64,000 bases of DNA from Methylotenera versatilis 7. Its GTDB lineage: Bacteria > Pseudomonadota > Gammaproteobacteria > Burkholderiales > Methylophilaceae. Under the pieces are notes generated by a model. It saw only the letters and a program-made list of their open reading frames with translations. It ran no database searches and was not told the origin of the DNA. Positions 1-10,449 of this stretch are shown piece after piece. The first letter of the stretch is position 1. Each line of letters opens with the position of its first letter. A program made the translations under genes and the position numbers. The DNA is taken from contig NZ_JUGF01000002.1 of NCBI RefSeq assembly GCF_000799165.1, positions 992,001-1,056,000 on the forward strand. Reading direction: 5' to 3'.

Positions 1-533
1 CGTCCAGCTTGGTGCAATCGAAGATTATGGGCAGTATCGTATTTGTATTGTTGACGCCGCTCAGTTATTTGCAATTCTTTATCGCTTTTCTGGCGGCTGC
101 AATCATTCGTGGTTTTTTGGTGGGAATCAGCATTTATTTGGTCGCTATTTGGTTCGTTGATTTGACCATTGTTCACCCTTTATGGATATTTACATTTGCA
201 TTATTGGGCAGCGCATTACTAGGCACTTTTGGCATTATTGCGGGCATTTGGTCAGACAAGTTCGACCAAATGGCAGCGTTTCAAAATTTTGTCATCATGC
301 CGCTGACGTTTTTATCTGGCGTGTTTTATTCGATTCATTCATTACCGCCATTTTGGCAAACCGTGTCAAAATTTAATCCCTTCTTCTACATGATAGATGG
401 GTTCCGTTATGGTTTTTTTGGACAAAGCGATATTTCGCCGTGGCTGAGTTTAGTCGTCGTGTTCAGCTTCCTATTAGCGTTAGCATGGGCAGCTTTAAAA
501 ATGTTAAAATCTGGCTATAAGCTCAGAGGCTAA
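1..533 (+). CDS. ABC-2 type transporter permease, C-terminal part (5' truncated)
   Basis: This is the C-terminal part of an ABC-2 family inner-membrane permease of the YadH type. The reading frame is open to the window edge, so the true start lies upstream and the TTG at 9 is not the start. At least five hydrophobic segments are visible over about 175 residues, with the LSGVFYSIHSLP and NPFFYMIDGFRYGFFG motifs typical of this family. The ATPase partner (YadG type) would be expected upstream, outside the window. In betaproteobacteria this pair often precedes ibaG and murA, as here. Substrate is unknown. Confidence 0.85.
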   Translation, partial: SSLVQSKIMGSIVFVLLTPLSYLQFFIAFLAAAIIRGFLVGISIYLVAIWFVDLTIVHPLWIFTFALLGSALLGTFGIIAGIWSDKFDQMAAFQNFVIMPLTFLSGVFYSIHSLPPFWQTVSKFNPFFYMIDGFRYGFFGQSDISPWLSLVVVFSFLLALAWAALKMLKSGYKLRG

Positions 534-613
534 ACTTTTTAGAGTGTTAGTTAAAAGTTTGCAATATACAAAGATAAAGTCACGGATTAGTAAAGTATGT
601 GGATTAATAAAAC

Positions 614-859
614 ATGTTAAGTGCAGCGCAGTTACAAAATTACATCACCCAAGGATTACCTTGTGATTATATTCAAGTGCTGGGTGATGACGGTACGCAT
701 TTTGAAGCGGTGATTGTAAGCCCCGCTTTCGTTGGTAAAAATATGGTGCAACAGCATCAATTGGTTTACGCCGCACTGGGAGATCGTATGCGTGCAGAAA
801 TTCATGCATTGGGCATGAAAACCTATACCCCAGAAAAGTGGCACGCGATCAACCAATAG
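614..859 (+). CDS. ibaG: BolA family protein, IbaG/YrbA type
   Basis: An 81-residue protein with the BolA fold signature: an FEAVIVSPAF strand, then a VQQHQLVYAALG segment and a C-terminal IHALGMKTYTPEKW. The length and the murA neighbourhood fit IbaG rather than BolA itself. BolA proteins bind a [2Fe-2S] cluster together with monothiol CGFS glutaredoxins and help in iron-sulfur trafficking. A CGFS glutaredoxin is encoded directly downstream, so the partner is probably the next gene. The start ATG at 614 is the only one that gives the full domain. Confidence 0.9.
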   Translation: MLSAAQLQNYITQGLPCDYIQVLGDDGTHFEAVIVSPAFVGKNMVQQHQLVYAALGDRMRAEIHALGMKTYTPEKWHAINQ

Positions 860-907
860 AAACGTACATTTTAGATAAAGATTTTAGATTCAGTTTAGGA
901 GTAAGTA

Positions 908-1219
908 ATGGACGCACAAGCGCAAATCAAAGAGACGGTCACTAGTAATAAAGTGGTTCTATATATGAAAGGTAGCCCGAAATTTCCACAATGTGGTTTT
1001 TCTAACTTGGCGACACAAATTCTGGCGGCATGTAATGTGCAGTATGTAGCGGTTGATGTATTACAAGATCAAGCGATTCGCGAAGGCATCAAGCAGTATG
1101 CCAATTGGCCAACCATCCCGCAGTTGTATGTGAATGGCGAGTTTTTAGGCGGCTCAGACATTATGCGTGCCATGTATGAAAGCGGCGAATTGCAAGCGTT
1201 ATTGGCTGAGGCCGCTTAG
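908..1219 (+). CDS. grxD: Monothiol glutaredoxin, Grx4/GrxD type
   Basis: A 103-residue single-domain monothiol glutaredoxin. The active-site CGFS motif starts at Cys29, within KGSPKFPQCGFS, and the WPTIPQLYVNGEFLGGSDI segment carries the cis-Pro and glutathione-binding part. Such proteins carry and transfer [2Fe-2S] clusters with glutathione as a ligand, often as heterodimers with BolA proteins. It is preceded by ibaG, and its stop codon abuts the TTG start of murA, so the three genes are probably cotranscribed. AGGAG lies 5 bases upstream of the ATG. Confidence 0.95.
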   Translation: MDAQAQIKETVTSNKVVLYMKGSPKFPQCGFSNLATQILAACNVQYVAVDVLQDQAIREGIKQYANWPTIPQLYVNGEFLGGSDIMRAMYESGELQALLAEAA

Positions 1220-2491
<1,272 letters not shown>

Positions 2492-2542
2492 GTAACGCAA
2501 TAAATTAAATAGACTTAAACCCTGAAAATATAAGCAAAAACC

Positions 2543-3178
2543 ATGATTACGATAGCACTATCAAAAGGCAGAATTTTTGAAGAAACCACGCCGTTATTGG
2601 CTGCAGCAGGTATTCATGCGTTGGAAGATCCTGAATCTTCGCGCAAGCTCATTCTGCCAACCAATCGCGATGATGTGCGCTTGATTATTGTGCGTGCAAC
2701 GGATGTGCCTACTTATGTGCAATACGGCGCAGCTGACTTGGGCATTGCAGGTAAAGATGTGCTGGATGAGCATGGTGGAGAGGGCTTATATCAACCGTTA
2801 GATTTGCAGATTGCCAAATGCAAGATGATGGTGGCGGTGCGTGAAGGTTTCGATTATGAAGCCAGTATCCGTCAGGGTGCGCGCCTTAAAGTGGTAACAA
2901 AGTATGTTAAAACTGCACGTGAACACTTTGCGGCTAAGGGCATGCATGTTGATTTAATTAAGTTGTACGGATCAATGGAACTCGGTCCTTTGGTAGGTTT
3001 GGCAGATGTGATTGTTGATTTGGTCAGCACGGGCGGCACTTTGCGCGCCAACAATCTGAAGGCGGTGGAAACGGTTGGCGATATCAGTTCACGTTTAGTC
3101 GTGAATCAGGCTTCGTTAAAGCTCAACCGTGCGCAATTACAGCCGATTATTGATAGTTTTGCTACAGCCATTAAATAA
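2543..3178 (+). CDS. hisG: ATP phosphoribosyltransferase, short form
   Basis: HisG joins ATP and PRPP, the first step of histidine synthesis. At 211 residues it is the short form that lacks the C-terminal regulatory ACT-like domain. [13 protein letters not shown] and the PRPP-binding [14 protein letters not shown] (around residues 162-175) are visible. Short HisG needs the HisRS-like subunit HisZ for activity and feedback inhibition; no hisZ is in this window, so it must lie elsewhere. First gene of the his cluster, 51 bases after murA. Confidence 0.96.
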   Translation: MITIALSKGRIFEETTPLLAAAGIHALEDPESSRKLILPTNRDDVRLIIVRATDVPTYVQYGAADLGIAGKDVLDEHGGEGLYQPLDLQIAKCKMMVAVREGFDYEASIRQGARLKVVTKYVKTAREHFAAKGMHVDLIKLYGSMELGPLVGLADVIVDLVSTGGTLRANNLKAVETVGDISSRLVVNQASLKLNRAQLQPIIDSFATAIK

Positions 3179-3198
3179 GATTTCGAAAGTATTCAGTA

Positions 3199-4494
3199 AT
3201 GAAGATTAGACGTTTATCCACACAAGAGGCGACATTTGACGTTGATTTAAAAGCCTTGCTGGCATTTGAAACTGCTCAAGATGACAGCGTTGATATCGTG
3301 GTCGCCAATATTTTAAAAGACGTAAAAGTGCGTGGCGATGCCGCAGTGCTGGAATATACCAACCGGTTTGATAAAACCAGCGCAAACAGTTTGGCTGAGC
3401 TGGAAATCAGTCAGGCGGAGTTACAAGCGGCATTACATAGCTTGCCTGACGATCAGCGCCAAGCTCTACAGGCGGCGGCTGACAGGGTGAAAAGTTACCA
3501 CGAAAAGCAAGTGACGCAATCATGGAGCTACACTGAGGCTGATGGTACTTTGCTTGGCCAGCAAGTCACTGCTTTAGATCGTGTCGGTTTGTACGTGCCA
3601 GGTGGAAAAGCTGCTTATCCGTCTTCAGTATTAATGAATGCGATTCCGGCAAAAGTGGCCGGTGTTCAAGAGTTAATCATGGTGGTGCCTACGCCGAATG
3701 GCGAAAAAAATGCATTAGTCTTGGCAGCGGCGGCGATTGCGGGTGTTGATCGCGTATTCTGTATCGGTGGCGCACAGGCTGTAGGGGCAATGGCTTATGG
3801 CACGCAAACTGTTCCGCAAGTGGATAAAATAGTTGGGCCTGGCAATGCTTACGTAGCGGCTGCCAAGCGCCGTGTGTTTGGCGTGGTGGGTATTGATATG
3901 GTCGCTGGACCATCTGAAATTTTGGTAATTTGCGACGGAAAAACTAATCCCGACTGGATTGCAATGGATTTGTTCAGCCAGGCAGAACATGATGAATTAG
4001 CGCAATCCATATTACTTAGTCAGGATGCGGAGTTTCTAGACGCGGTTGCTGCCAGCATGCAAAGATTGGTAGAAACTATGCCGCGCAAAGATATTATCAA
4101 TACTTCGATTTCAGATCGTGGTGCGTTGATTCTTACAAAAGACCTGGACGAAGCGATTGCCATTAGTAATTACATTGCGCCAGAGCATTTGGAATTGTCT
4201 GTGGAAAACCCGCTTGAAATTAGCAAAAAGATTAAACACGCGGGTGCTATTTTTATGGGACGAGATACCTGTGAAGCGCTCGGAGACTATTGCGCAGGAC
4301 CAAATCACGTGTTGCCGACCTCACGCACCGCCCGTTTTTCAAGCCCGCTGGGTGTGTATGATTTTCAAAAGCGTTCCAGCCTGATTCTGGTTTCTCCAGA
4401 AGGTGCGCAGAAGTTGGGCAAAATTGCTTCTACGCTGGCGCATGGTGAAGGTCTGACCGCACATGCAAGATCAGCTGAATATCGCCTGAAATAA
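3199..4494 (+). CDS. hisD: Histidinol dehydrogenase
   Basis: HisD oxidises L-histidinol to L-histidine in two NAD-dependent steps, the last of the pathway. The 431-residue length is standard. Visible motifs include [12 protein letters not shown] (NAD region), [10 protein letters not shown], the catalytic-base region YIAPEHLEL, and GPNHVLPT near the zinc site. It follows hisG by 20 bases and precedes hisC by 12 bases, which suggests a single transcript hisGDC. Confidence 0.97.
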   Translation: MKIRRLSTQEATFDVDLKALLAFETAQDDSVDIVVANILKDVKVRGDAAVLEYTNRFDKTSANSLAELEISQAELQAALHSLPDDQRQALQAAADRVKSYHEKQVTQSWSYTEADGTLLGQQVTALDRVGLYVPGGKAAYPSSVLMNAIPAKVAGVQELIMVVPTPNGEKNALVLAAAAIAGVDRVFCIGGAQAVGAMAYGTQTVPQVDKIVGPGNAYVAAAKRRVFGVVGIDMVAGPSEILVICDGKTNPDWIAMDLFSQAEHDELAQSILLSQDAEFLDAVAASMQRLVETMPRKDIINTSISDRGALILTKDLDEAIAISNYIAPEHLELSVENPLEISKKIKHAGAIFMGRDTCEALGDYCAGPNHVLPTSRTARFSSPLGVYDFQKRSSLILVSPEGAQKLGKIASTLAHGEGLTAHARSAEYRLK

Positions 4495-4506
4495 TGGGAC
4501 TGTTTC

Positions 4507-5589
4507 ATGAGTAAATTCTGGAGTGATGTTGTCCATAAATTGACGCCTTACGTTCCGGGTGAGCAGCCAAAGCTGGATAATCTGGTTAAACTGAACACTA
4601 ATGAGAACCCCTATGGGCCAAGCCCTAAGGTGATTGAGGCGCTAAAATTAGAAGCTGCTGATAGTTTAAGACTTTACCCAGACCCAAACTCTGACAAGCT
4701 CAAAACGGCGATTGCACAAAGCTTCAATTTGCAAGGGATTGATATAAAGCCTGGTCAGGTGTTTGTGGGAAATGGTTCGGATGAAGTGTTGGCGCATGTT
4801 TTCCATGCTTTATTAAAACATGACAAGCCGCTGCTATTCCCTGATATTACCTATAGTTTTTACCCGGTTTATTGTGGATTGTATGGTATTCAATATGAAA
4901 CCATTGCATTGGATAAGCAATTTAATATTGATATCCACGACTATGCGCGACCTAATGGCGGTATTATTTTTCCTAATCCCAATGCGCCAACAGGGATTCC
5001 ATTGGCGCTTGCAGATATAGAACAACTGCTGCGTCAAAATACGCACTCAGTTGTGGTCATTGATGAAGCGTATGTGGATTTTGGTACGGAGTCTGCGGTT
5101 AAGTTAATCAATACTTACCCAAATTTATTGGTGACGCATACCTTATCAAAGGCACGCTCGTTAGCTGGTTTAAGAGTTGGTTATGCGCTGGGGAATAAGG
5201 ACTTAATCGAAGCGCTGGTTCGCGTCAAAGACAGTTTTAATTCCTATCCGATTGATCGATTTGCCGAGGCGGGCGCTGTTGCTGCCATGCAAGACGGCGC
5301 CTATTTTGAAGAAACTTGTGCAAAAGTAGTCGCAACAAGGAGTCGATTGATTGATGACTTGCAAGCACTTAATTTCGAAAGTTTGCCATCAGGTGCCAAT
5401 TTCGTATTTGCAAAACATAAAGCAGTGGATGGTGCAGAGTTGGCAGCAAAGTTACGAGAGCACAATATTATTGTGCGGCACTTTAAAAAACCATCAAGAA
5501 TAGCACCCTATATCCGCATCACTATTGGCACAGATGCACAATCGAATAGTCTTATACAGGCACTTACAACGATTTTACAATCAGGTTAA
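4507..5589 (+). CDS. hisC: Histidinol-phosphate aminotransferase
   Basis: A PLP-dependent fold-type I aminotransferase that converts imidazole acetol phosphate and glutamate to histidinol phosphate. Of 360 residues; the N-terminal [13 protein letters not shown], the PNPNAPTG loop (157-164), Asp186 in [11 protein letters not shown] and the PLP Schiff-base Lys215 in [16 protein letters not shown] are all present. Last gene of the upstream his block; a 239-base gap and hps separate it from hisB. Confidence 0.95.
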   Translation: MSKFWSDVVHKLTPYVPGEQPKLDNLVKLNTNENPYGPSPKVIEALKLEAADSLRLYPDPNSDKLKTAIAQSFNLQGIDIKPGQVFVGNGSDEVLAHVFHALLKHDKPLLFPDITYSFYPVYCGLYGIQYETIALDKQFNIDIHDYARPNGGIIFPNPNAPTGIPLALADIEQLLRQNTHSVVVIDEAYVDFGTESAVKLINTYPNLLVTHTLSKARSLAGLRVGYALGNKDLIEALVRVKDSFNSYPIDRFAEAGAVAAMQDGAYFEETCAKVVATRSRLIDDLQALNFESLPSGANFVFAKHKAVDGAELAAKLREHNIIVRHFKKPSRIAPYIRITIGTDAQSNSLIQALTTILQSG

Positions 5590-5601
5590 CTGATTCAACT
5601 G

Positions 5602-5615
5602 GCGCATAAGTGCGC
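5602..5615 (+). other. Small hairpin downstream of hisC
   Basis: GCGCA, loop TAAG, TGCGC forms a 5-bp stem 12 bases after the hisC stop, followed by a T-rich stretch (TTGTTTTAT). It could be a weak terminator that ends the hisGDC transcript, but the stem is short and the T-run is not adjacent. Confidence 0.3.
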
Positions 5616-5653
5616 TAAGGTACTTGTTTTATAATCAAATTATGACCAAATTG

Positions 5654-5683
5654 TTGAAATATTGAATCAATTGCGGTTATGAT
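5654..5683 (+). promoter_or_regulatory. Candidate sigma-70 promoter for hps
   Basis: TTGAAA (5654-5659), an 18-base spacer and TATGAT (5678-5683) match the sigma-70 consensus at 5 of 6 positions in each box. A start near 5690 would leave an untranslated leader of about 140 AT-rich bases before hps. The call rests on sequence match only. Confidence 0.5.
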
Positions 5684-5813
5684 GTCGAAATGTACAGAAT
5701 GTGCAAATAGTATTTTGTAAAATTACTTTGAATTAAAACAAAATAACTACAGAATATTAATTTTTTTAATCAAATAATTTTATCGAACCCTTTATTAAAT
5801 TATTAGCGAGCTC

Positions 5814-5822
5814 GGAGGAATA
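5814..5822 (+). promoter_or_regulatory. Strong Shine-Dalgarno of hps
   Basis: GGAGGAATA lies 7-13 bases before the hps ATG at 5829. It is the strongest ribosome binding site in the his region, consistent with very high expression of HPS in a methylotroph. Confidence 0.7.
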
Positions 5823-5828
5823 GGCACC

Positions 5829-6710
5829 ATGGCACAAACCCAAATGGCATTAGATTCATTAGATTTTGACGCAACAGTTGCATTGGCAACTAAAGTAGCA
5901 CCACATGTAGATATTTTAGAAATCGGTACACCTTGCATCAAACACAATGGTATTGAATTGCTTAAAACATTGCGTGCAAAATTTCCAAACAACAAAATCT
6001 TAGTTGACTTGAAAACAATGGATGCTGGTTTCTACGAAGCTGAGCCATTCTACAAAGCAGGTGCAGATATCGTTACTGTTCTTGGTACCGCTGATCTTGG
6101 TACTATCAAAGGTGTAATCGATGTTGCTAACAAATATGGTAAACAAGCACAAGTTGACTTGATCAACGTTGCTGACAAAGTGGCACGTACTAAAGAAGTA
6201 GCGAAATTAGGCGCACACATCATTGGCGTTCACACTGGTTTGGACCAACAAGCTGCTGGCCAAACACCTTTTGCTGACTTGGCTTTGATTACTGGTTTAA
6301 ATACTGGCGCCAAAGTTTCTGTTGCTGGTGGTGTTAAAGCGGCAACAGTTCGTCAAGTAGTTGATGCAGGTGCAGATATTGTGGTTGCAGGTGCAGCGAT
6401 TTACGGTGCAGCAGATCCAGCAGCGTCAGCAGCTGAAATCACAGGTTTAGCACGTGGTAATTCAGCAGCAGCTGGTGGTCTTGGTAAATACCTGCCATGG
6501 GCATTAATCGCAGGTGCTGTATTACTGGGTTTGTATCTATTGACTGGTAATAAGCCAGCTCAAGAAGCTCCTGTTGATGCACCAGTTGTTGAAGAAGTGG
6601 CTCCAGCGACTGAAGCGCCTGCTGCAGTTGAAGAAGCTGCGCCAATTGAAGCGGCTCCAGCTGAACCAGCTGCTGAAGCTACTCCAGCACCGGAAGCTGC
6701 TGCCGAGTAA
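5829..6710 (+). CDS. hps: 3-hexulose-6-phosphate synthase with C-terminal membrane anchor and acidic tail
   Basis: HPS condenses formaldehyde with ribulose 5-phosphate to hexulose 6-phosphate, the entry step of the RuMP cycle. Residues 1-210 are a complete OMP-decarboxylase-superfamily barrel: EIGTP (31-35), the metal/catalytic DLKTMD (60-65), GVHTGLDQQ (133-141), VAGGV (165-169) and VAGAAIYGA (187-194). Known HPS enzymes are about 210 residues and soluble; this one has 293. Residues 221-239 form a hydrophobic helix (YLPWALIAGAVLLGLYLLT), and 241-293 are a tail in which 41 of 53 residues are Ala, Pro or Glu, with one Lys and no Arg. The extension is in frame and ends in the gene's own stop, so it is not a frameshift artefact. 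I infer an inner-membrane anchored enzyme with cytoplasmic barrel and external tail. The isomerase (HPI) is not in this window. The gene sits alone inside the his cluster. Confidence 0.95.
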   Translation: MAQTQMALDSLDFDATVALATKVAPHVDILEIGTPCIKHNGIELLKTLRAKFPNNKILVDLKTMDAGFYEAEPFYKAGADIVTVLGTADLGTIKGVIDVANKYGKQAQVDLINVADKVARTKEVAKLGAHIIGVHTGLDQQAAGQTPFADLALITGLNTGAKVSVAGGVKAATVRQVVDAGADIVVAGAAIYGAADPAASAAEITGLARGNSAAAGGLGKYLPWALIAGAVLLGLYLLTGNKPAQEAPVDAPVVEEVAPATEAPAAVEEAAPIEAAPAEPAAEATPAPEAAAE

Positions 6711-6743
6711 TAGCTTTTCAAGCTAAGATATATTTAGCATGGT

Positions 6744-6772
6744 AAAAAGCCGACTATTTAGTCGGCTTTTTT
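6744..6772 (+). terminator. Rho-independent terminator of hps
   Basis: A perfect 12-bp stem, AAAAAGCCGACT / AGTCGGCTTTTT, with loop ATTT and a trailing T-run, 33 bases after the hps stop. It separates hps from hisB. Confidence 0.93.
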
Positions 6773-6790
6773 ATTTGCTGTGTTTATTTA

Positions 6791-6806
6791 AGGCGCCTTT
6801 GCGCCT
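6791..6806 (+). other. Short hairpin in the hisB leader
   Basis: AGGCGC, loop CTTT, GCGCCT, 64 bases before hisB. No T-run follows. Role unknown; it lies where a promoter for the second his block would be expected. Confidence 0.3.
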
Positions 6807-6869
6807 AAGGCTTAGTTTGAGTTAAAATACGGGTAAATTATTGATTGTTTTCATTTAAGTAGCTCATTC

Positions 6870-7457
6870 ATGCGCAAAGCCGACATCACACGCAACACCC
6901 TAGAAACCCAAATTACTGTTTCCATTAACATTGATGGTAATGGTGCTTCGCAATTTAATACAGGGCTTGGTTTCCTAGACCATATGCTAGATCAGATAGC
7001 ACGTCATGGCATGATGGATATTAACGTTCAGGCAAAGGGTGATTTGCATATTGATGCACATCATACCGTTGAAGATATTGGTATTACTTTAGGCCAGGCA
7101 TTTGCGAAAGCCGTGGGCGATAAAAAAGGCATTAATCGTTATGGCCACGCTTATGTGCCGCTTGATGAGGCTTTAAGCCGCGTGGTGCTTGATTTATCAG
7201 GCCGTCCGGGTTTGGAGTTTAATTGCCAATTCACGCGTGCCACGATTGGTGAGTTTGATGTCGATTTAGTGCACGAGTTTTTTCAGGGTTTCGTGAATCA
7301 CGCCAATGTAACTTTACATATTGATAATTTAAAAGGCCACAATTCACACCATCAGGCTGAAACTATATTTAAAGCATTCGGGCGAGCCTTGCGTATGGCG
7401 GTTACTGCTGATGCACGTATGGCAGGCATTATGCCATCTACCAAAGGCAGCTTATAA
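6870..7457 (+). CDS. hisB: Imidazoleglycerol-phosphate dehydratase
   Basis: HisB dehydrates imidazole glycerol phosphate to imidazole acetol phosphate using a di-manganese centre. The 195-residue length is the dehydratase alone, without the phosphatase domain fused in enterobacteria; histidinol phosphatase must be a separate gene. The metal-binding His clusters [11 protein letters not shown] (about 63-73) and [19 protein letters not shown] (about 152-170) are present. It opens the second his block after the hps terminator. Confidence 0.96.
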   Translation: MRKADITRNTLETQITVSINIDGNGASQFNTGLGFLDHMLDQIARHGMMDINVQAKGDLHIDAHHTVEDIGITLGQAFAKAVGDKKGINRYGHAYVPLDEALSRVVLDLSGRPGLEFNCQFTRATIGEFDVDLVHEFFQGFVNHANVTLHIDNLKGHNSHHQAETIFKAFGRALRMAVTADARMAGIMPSTKGSL

Positions 7458-7491
7458 GCGCTGCGATACCAATAATTGATTAAATTAGCAC

Positions 7492-8145
7492 ATGACTAAA
7501 ATAGATATTGCAGTCGTTGATTACGGTATGGGCAATTTGCGATCTGTTTCGAAAGCGGTTGAGCATGTTGCACACGGTAAATCGGTTGTAGTCACCAGCG
7601 ATGCTTCAGTCATTGATAAAGCAGAGCGAGTAGTTTTCCCTGGTCAAGGCGCGATGCCAGATTGCATGCGCGAATTGGACAGTAGAAGCTTGCGCGGCGC
7701 TGTTTTGCATGCTGCAGCCAACAAGCCATTTTTAGGCATTTGTATTGGTATGCAGTTGCTGTTCGACCATTCAGAAGAAGGTGATACAGCTGGATTGGGT
7801 ATATTTAGAGGCGATGTAAAGCGCTTTGCTGCTCATCAGGTGGTGAATGATGAAAAATTGAAAATTCCACACATGGGCTGGAATGAAGTCTATCAATTAA
7901 CAAATGGCCAAGCTAAACCACATGCACTGTGGCAGGATATTGCAGATGCCACGCGGTTTTATCATGTACATAGTTATTATGCCGCTCCTTTGGATGCTGC
8001 TATAACTGTAGGCGAAACCGAATACCCGGAGCGTTTTTGCAGTGTCGTTGCACACAACAATATATTTGCAACACAATTCCACGTCGAAAAAAGTGCGCAA
8101 GCTGGTTTGCAATTGCTGCGTAATTTTGTATATTGGAAACCTTAA
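7492..8145 (+). CDS. hisH: Imidazole glycerol phosphate synthase, glutaminase subunit
   Basis: HisH is the class I glutamine amidotransferase that feeds ammonia to HisF. The 217-residue protein has the triad: nucleophile Cys84 in LGICIGMQLLF and His197/Glu199 in QFHVEKSAQAG. The N-terminal VVDYGMGNLRSV is typical. It lies upstream of hisA and hisF, its partner. Confidence 0.96.
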   Translation: MTKIDIAVVDYGMGNLRSVSKAVEHVAHGKSVVVTSDASVIDKAERVVFPGQGAMPDCMRELDSRSLRGAVLHAAANKPFLGICIGMQLLFDHSEEGDTAGLGIFRGDVKRFAAHQVVNDEKLKIPHMGWNEVYQLTNGQAKPHALWQDIADATRFYHVHSYYAAPLDAAITVGETEYPERFCSVVAHNNIFATQFHVEKSAQAGLQLLRNFVYWKP

Positions 8146-8209
8146 TAGATTAACGCTTGTAAGCCAAAATCTTCAATTAACTTTTTTGTAATTTTAATCA
8201 ATAACAATC

Positions 8210-8947
8210 ATGCTCATTATTCCTGCAATTGATCTCAAAGATGGCCACTGCGTACGTTTAAAACAAGGCCTTATGGAAGAATCCACCGTGTTTTCAGAAG
8301 ATCCAGGCGCGATGGCGCGACATTGGGTTGACCAAGGTGGCAAACGTTTACATTTAGTCGATCTAAACGGCGCATTTGCAGGAAAGCCCGTTAATGAAGG
8401 CGCGATTAAATCTATAGTAAGCGCAGTTAAAGGCGAGATTCCTATTCAGTTAGGCGGTGGTATTCGTGATCTGGAAACCATAGAGCGCTATCTGGATGAT
8501 GGTATTGATTACGTCATTATTGGCACCGCAGCCGTTAAAACACCTGGGTTCTTACATGAAGCTTGCTATGCTTTTCCTGGCCAAATCATGGTCGGTTTAG
8601 ATGCAAAAGATGGCAAAGTAGCGATTGATGGCTGGTCAAAACTCACTGGGCATGATGTGATTGATTTGGCTAAAAAATTTGAAGATTATGGCGTAAATGC
8701 GATTGTTTATACGGATATTGGCCGCGATGGCATGTTAACCGGCGTGAATATTGAGGCGACAGTTGCCTTGGCGCAAGCGCTCACTATTCCCGTTATTGCT
8801 TCTGGCGGTGTAACCAATTTAGATGATGTACGCAAGCTGTGCGCGGTGGCAAGCGAGGGCATTATTGGTACGATTACAGGTCGTGCAATCTATGAAGGCA
8901 CATTAGATTTTGCTGCTGCACAAAGTCTTGCAGATTCACTAAGCTAA
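8210..8947 (+). CDS. hisA: ProFAR isomerase (phosphoribosylformimino-5-aminoimidazole carboxamide ribotide isomerase)
   Basis: HisA performs the Amadori rearrangement of ProFAR to PRFAR on a TIM barrel. The two catalytic acids are seen as Asp8 in [10 protein letters not shown] and the Asp of [15 protein letters not shown]; phosphate-binding loops LGGGIRD and ASGGV are present. Of 245 residues, normal length. The stop overlaps the hisF start by one base (TAATG), which suggests translational coupling. Confidence 0.96.
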   Translation: MLIIPAIDLKDGHCVRLKQGLMEESTVFSEDPGAMARHWVDQGGKRLHLVDLNGAFAGKPVNEGAIKSIVSAVKGEIPIQLGGGIRDLETIERYLDDGIDYVIIGTAAVKTPGFLHEACYAFPGQIMVGLDAKDGKVAIDGWSKLTGHDVIDLAKKFEDYGVNAIVYTDIGRDGMLTGVNIEATVALAQALTIPVIASGGVTNLDDVRKLCAVASEGIIGTITGRAIYEGTLDFAAAQSLADSLS

Positions 8948-9714
8948 TGGCATTAGCAAAACGCATCATTCCTTGCTTGGATGTGACCGATGGTCGCGTG
9001 GTAAAAGGCATCAACTTTTTAGAGCTGCGCGATGCAGGCGATCCAGTTGAAATTGCCAAGCGCTATGATGATCAGGGCGCGGACGAACTCACATTTTTAG
9101 ATATTACCGCCAGCTCTGACAACCGTGGATTGATTTTACATATTATTGAGCAAGTCGCCAGTCAAGTATTTATTCCGCTGACTGTAGGCGGTGGTGTGCG
9201 TGAGGTAGAAGATGTACGCCGTCTTTTAAATGCAGGTGCCGATAAAGTTAGTATTAATACTACTGCCGTGTTGAATCCACAGGTAGTGCAAGATGCCGCT
9301 GCGCGATTCGGTTCGCAATGTATTGTAGTAGCCATTGACGCTAAAAAAGTAGACAATCAGCCGTTCGAATGGGAAGTGTTCACACATGGCGGTCGCAAAG
9401 CCACTGGGTTGGATGCGGTCAAATGGGCACAGCACATGGTAAATCTTGGTGCAGGCGAGTTGCTGGTCACGAGTATGGATAGAGACGGCACAAAAATTGG
9501 CTTTAATAACCCTCTCAACAGAGCCATTAGCGATGCCGTAGATGTGCCATTAATCGCTTCAGGCGGTGTGGGTAATTTGCAGCATTTGGTAGATGGCGTC
9601 ACAATTGGCGGTGCGGATGCAGTGCTCGCTGCCAGTATTTTTCACTATGGTGAATACACAGTGCAACAGGCTAAAGAGTATATGCGCGACCACAAAATAG
9701 AGGTTAGACTTTGA
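8947..9714 (+). CDS. hisF: Imidazole glycerol phosphate synthase, cyclase subunit
   Basis: HisF uses ammonia from HisH to convert PRFAR to imidazole glycerol phosphate and AICAR. A 255-residue TIM barrel with catalytic Asp12 ([14 protein letters not shown]) and Asp131 (VVAIDAKK), and phosphate loops VGGGVRE and ASGGVGN. The start overlaps hisA and the stop overlaps the TTG start of hisI, so hisA-hisF-hisI are tightly coupled. Confidence 0.97.
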   Translation: MALAKRIIPCLDVTDGRVVKGINFLELRDAGDPVEIAKRYDDQGADELTFLDITASSDNRGLILHIIEQVASQVFIPLTVGGGVREVEDVRRLLNAGADKVSINTTAVLNPQVVQDAAARFGSQCIVVAIDAKKVDNQPFEWEVFTHGGRKATGLDAVKWAQHMVNLGAGELLVTSMDRDGTKIGFNNPLNRAISDAVDVPLIASGGVGNLQHLVDGVTIGGADAVLAASIFHYGEYTVQQAKEYMRDHKIEVRL

Positions 9715-10109
9715 GCTGGCTAGATGAAATTAATTGGGATGCCAACGGCTTGGTGCCTGTGATTGCACAAGAGGTTGATACGGGACGCGTGTTAATGTTC
9801 GCATGGATGAATCGCGAGGCTTTACAGTTAACCAATGAATCTAAACAGGCCGTATATTGGTCACGTTCGCGCAATAAATTATGGCGCAAAGGTGAAGAGT
9901 CTGGCCATACGCAAAAAGTGCACGAAATTCGCCTGGATTGTGACGAAGACGTTATCTTGATTAAAGTGGAACAAATCGGGGGCATCGCTTGCCATACTGG
10001 TCGGCACAATTGCTTTTTTAAAAAATTAGAGCAAGATAAAGACTCGCAAGCCAAATGGTTAATTGATCAGCCGGTGATTAAAGATCCCCAAACCATTTAT
10101 CACGATTGA
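9711..10109 (+). CDS. hisI: Phosphoribosyl-AMP cyclohydrolase
   Basis: HisI opens the purine ring of PR-AMP. The zinc/magnesium site motifs [14 protein letters not shown] and [13 protein letters not shown] are intact in this 132-residue protein. The start is TTG within TTGA, overlapping the hisF stop by four bases; it gives the family-typical N-terminus SWLDEINWD. HisI and HisE are separate genes here rather than a HisIE fusion. Confidence 0.94.
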   Translation: MSWLDEINWDANGLVPVIAQEVDTGRVLMFAWMNREALQLTNESKQAVYWSRSRNKLWRKGEESGHTQKVHEIRLDCDEDVILIKVEQIGGIACHTGRHNCFFKKLEQDKDSQAKWLIDQPVIKDPQTIYHD

Positions 10110-10130
10110 TTACTTTTAAGATTAAAGCAC

Positions 10131-10448
10131 ATGAACGATGTATTAAACCGATTAGCAGAATTGCTGGAACAGCGTAAAACCGCAGATCCAGCATCGTCTT
10201 ATGTGGCGAAACTGTATGCTAAGGGCATGGATAGCATACTTAAAAAGATTGGTGAAGAAGCGACCGAAACGGTGATTGCAGCCAAGGGCGGCAATAAAGA
10301 AGAGATTGTTTATGAAACGGCCGATTTGTGGTTTCATACTTTGATTATGTTGAGCCATGCGGGTTTGAAACCGCAAGATATATTAGATGAACTGGCGCGC
10401 CGCGAAGGTTTGTCTGGCATCACGGAGAAAGAAAGTCGCGTTAAATAG
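10131..10448 (+). CDS. hisE: Phosphoribosyl-ATP pyrophosphatase
   Basis: HisE hydrolyses PR-ATP to PR-AMP, the second step of the pathway. The 105-residue all-alpha MazG-like protein shows [15 protein letters not shown] and the [10 protein letters not shown] helix with the conserved acidic metal ligands. It lies 21 bases after hisI and one base before the HIT gene. Confidence 0.94.
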   Translation: MNDVLNRLAELLEQRKTADPASSYVAKLYAKGMDSILKKIGEEATETVIAAKGGNKEEIVYETADLWFHTLIMLSHAGLKPQDILDELARREGLSGITEKESRVK

Positions 10449-10449
10449 C

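Noticed and set aside
5829-6710. HPS C-terminal extension as a frameshift or assembly artefact
   Set aside because: The frame stays open with the same codon style, encodes a well-formed membrane helix and a consistent low-complexity tail, and ends 33 bases before a perfect terminator.
10387-10449. Upstream in-frame start for the HIT protein
   Set aside because: It would overlap hisE by 62 bases and adds residues foreign to the family; ATG 10450 gives the canonical N-terminus.
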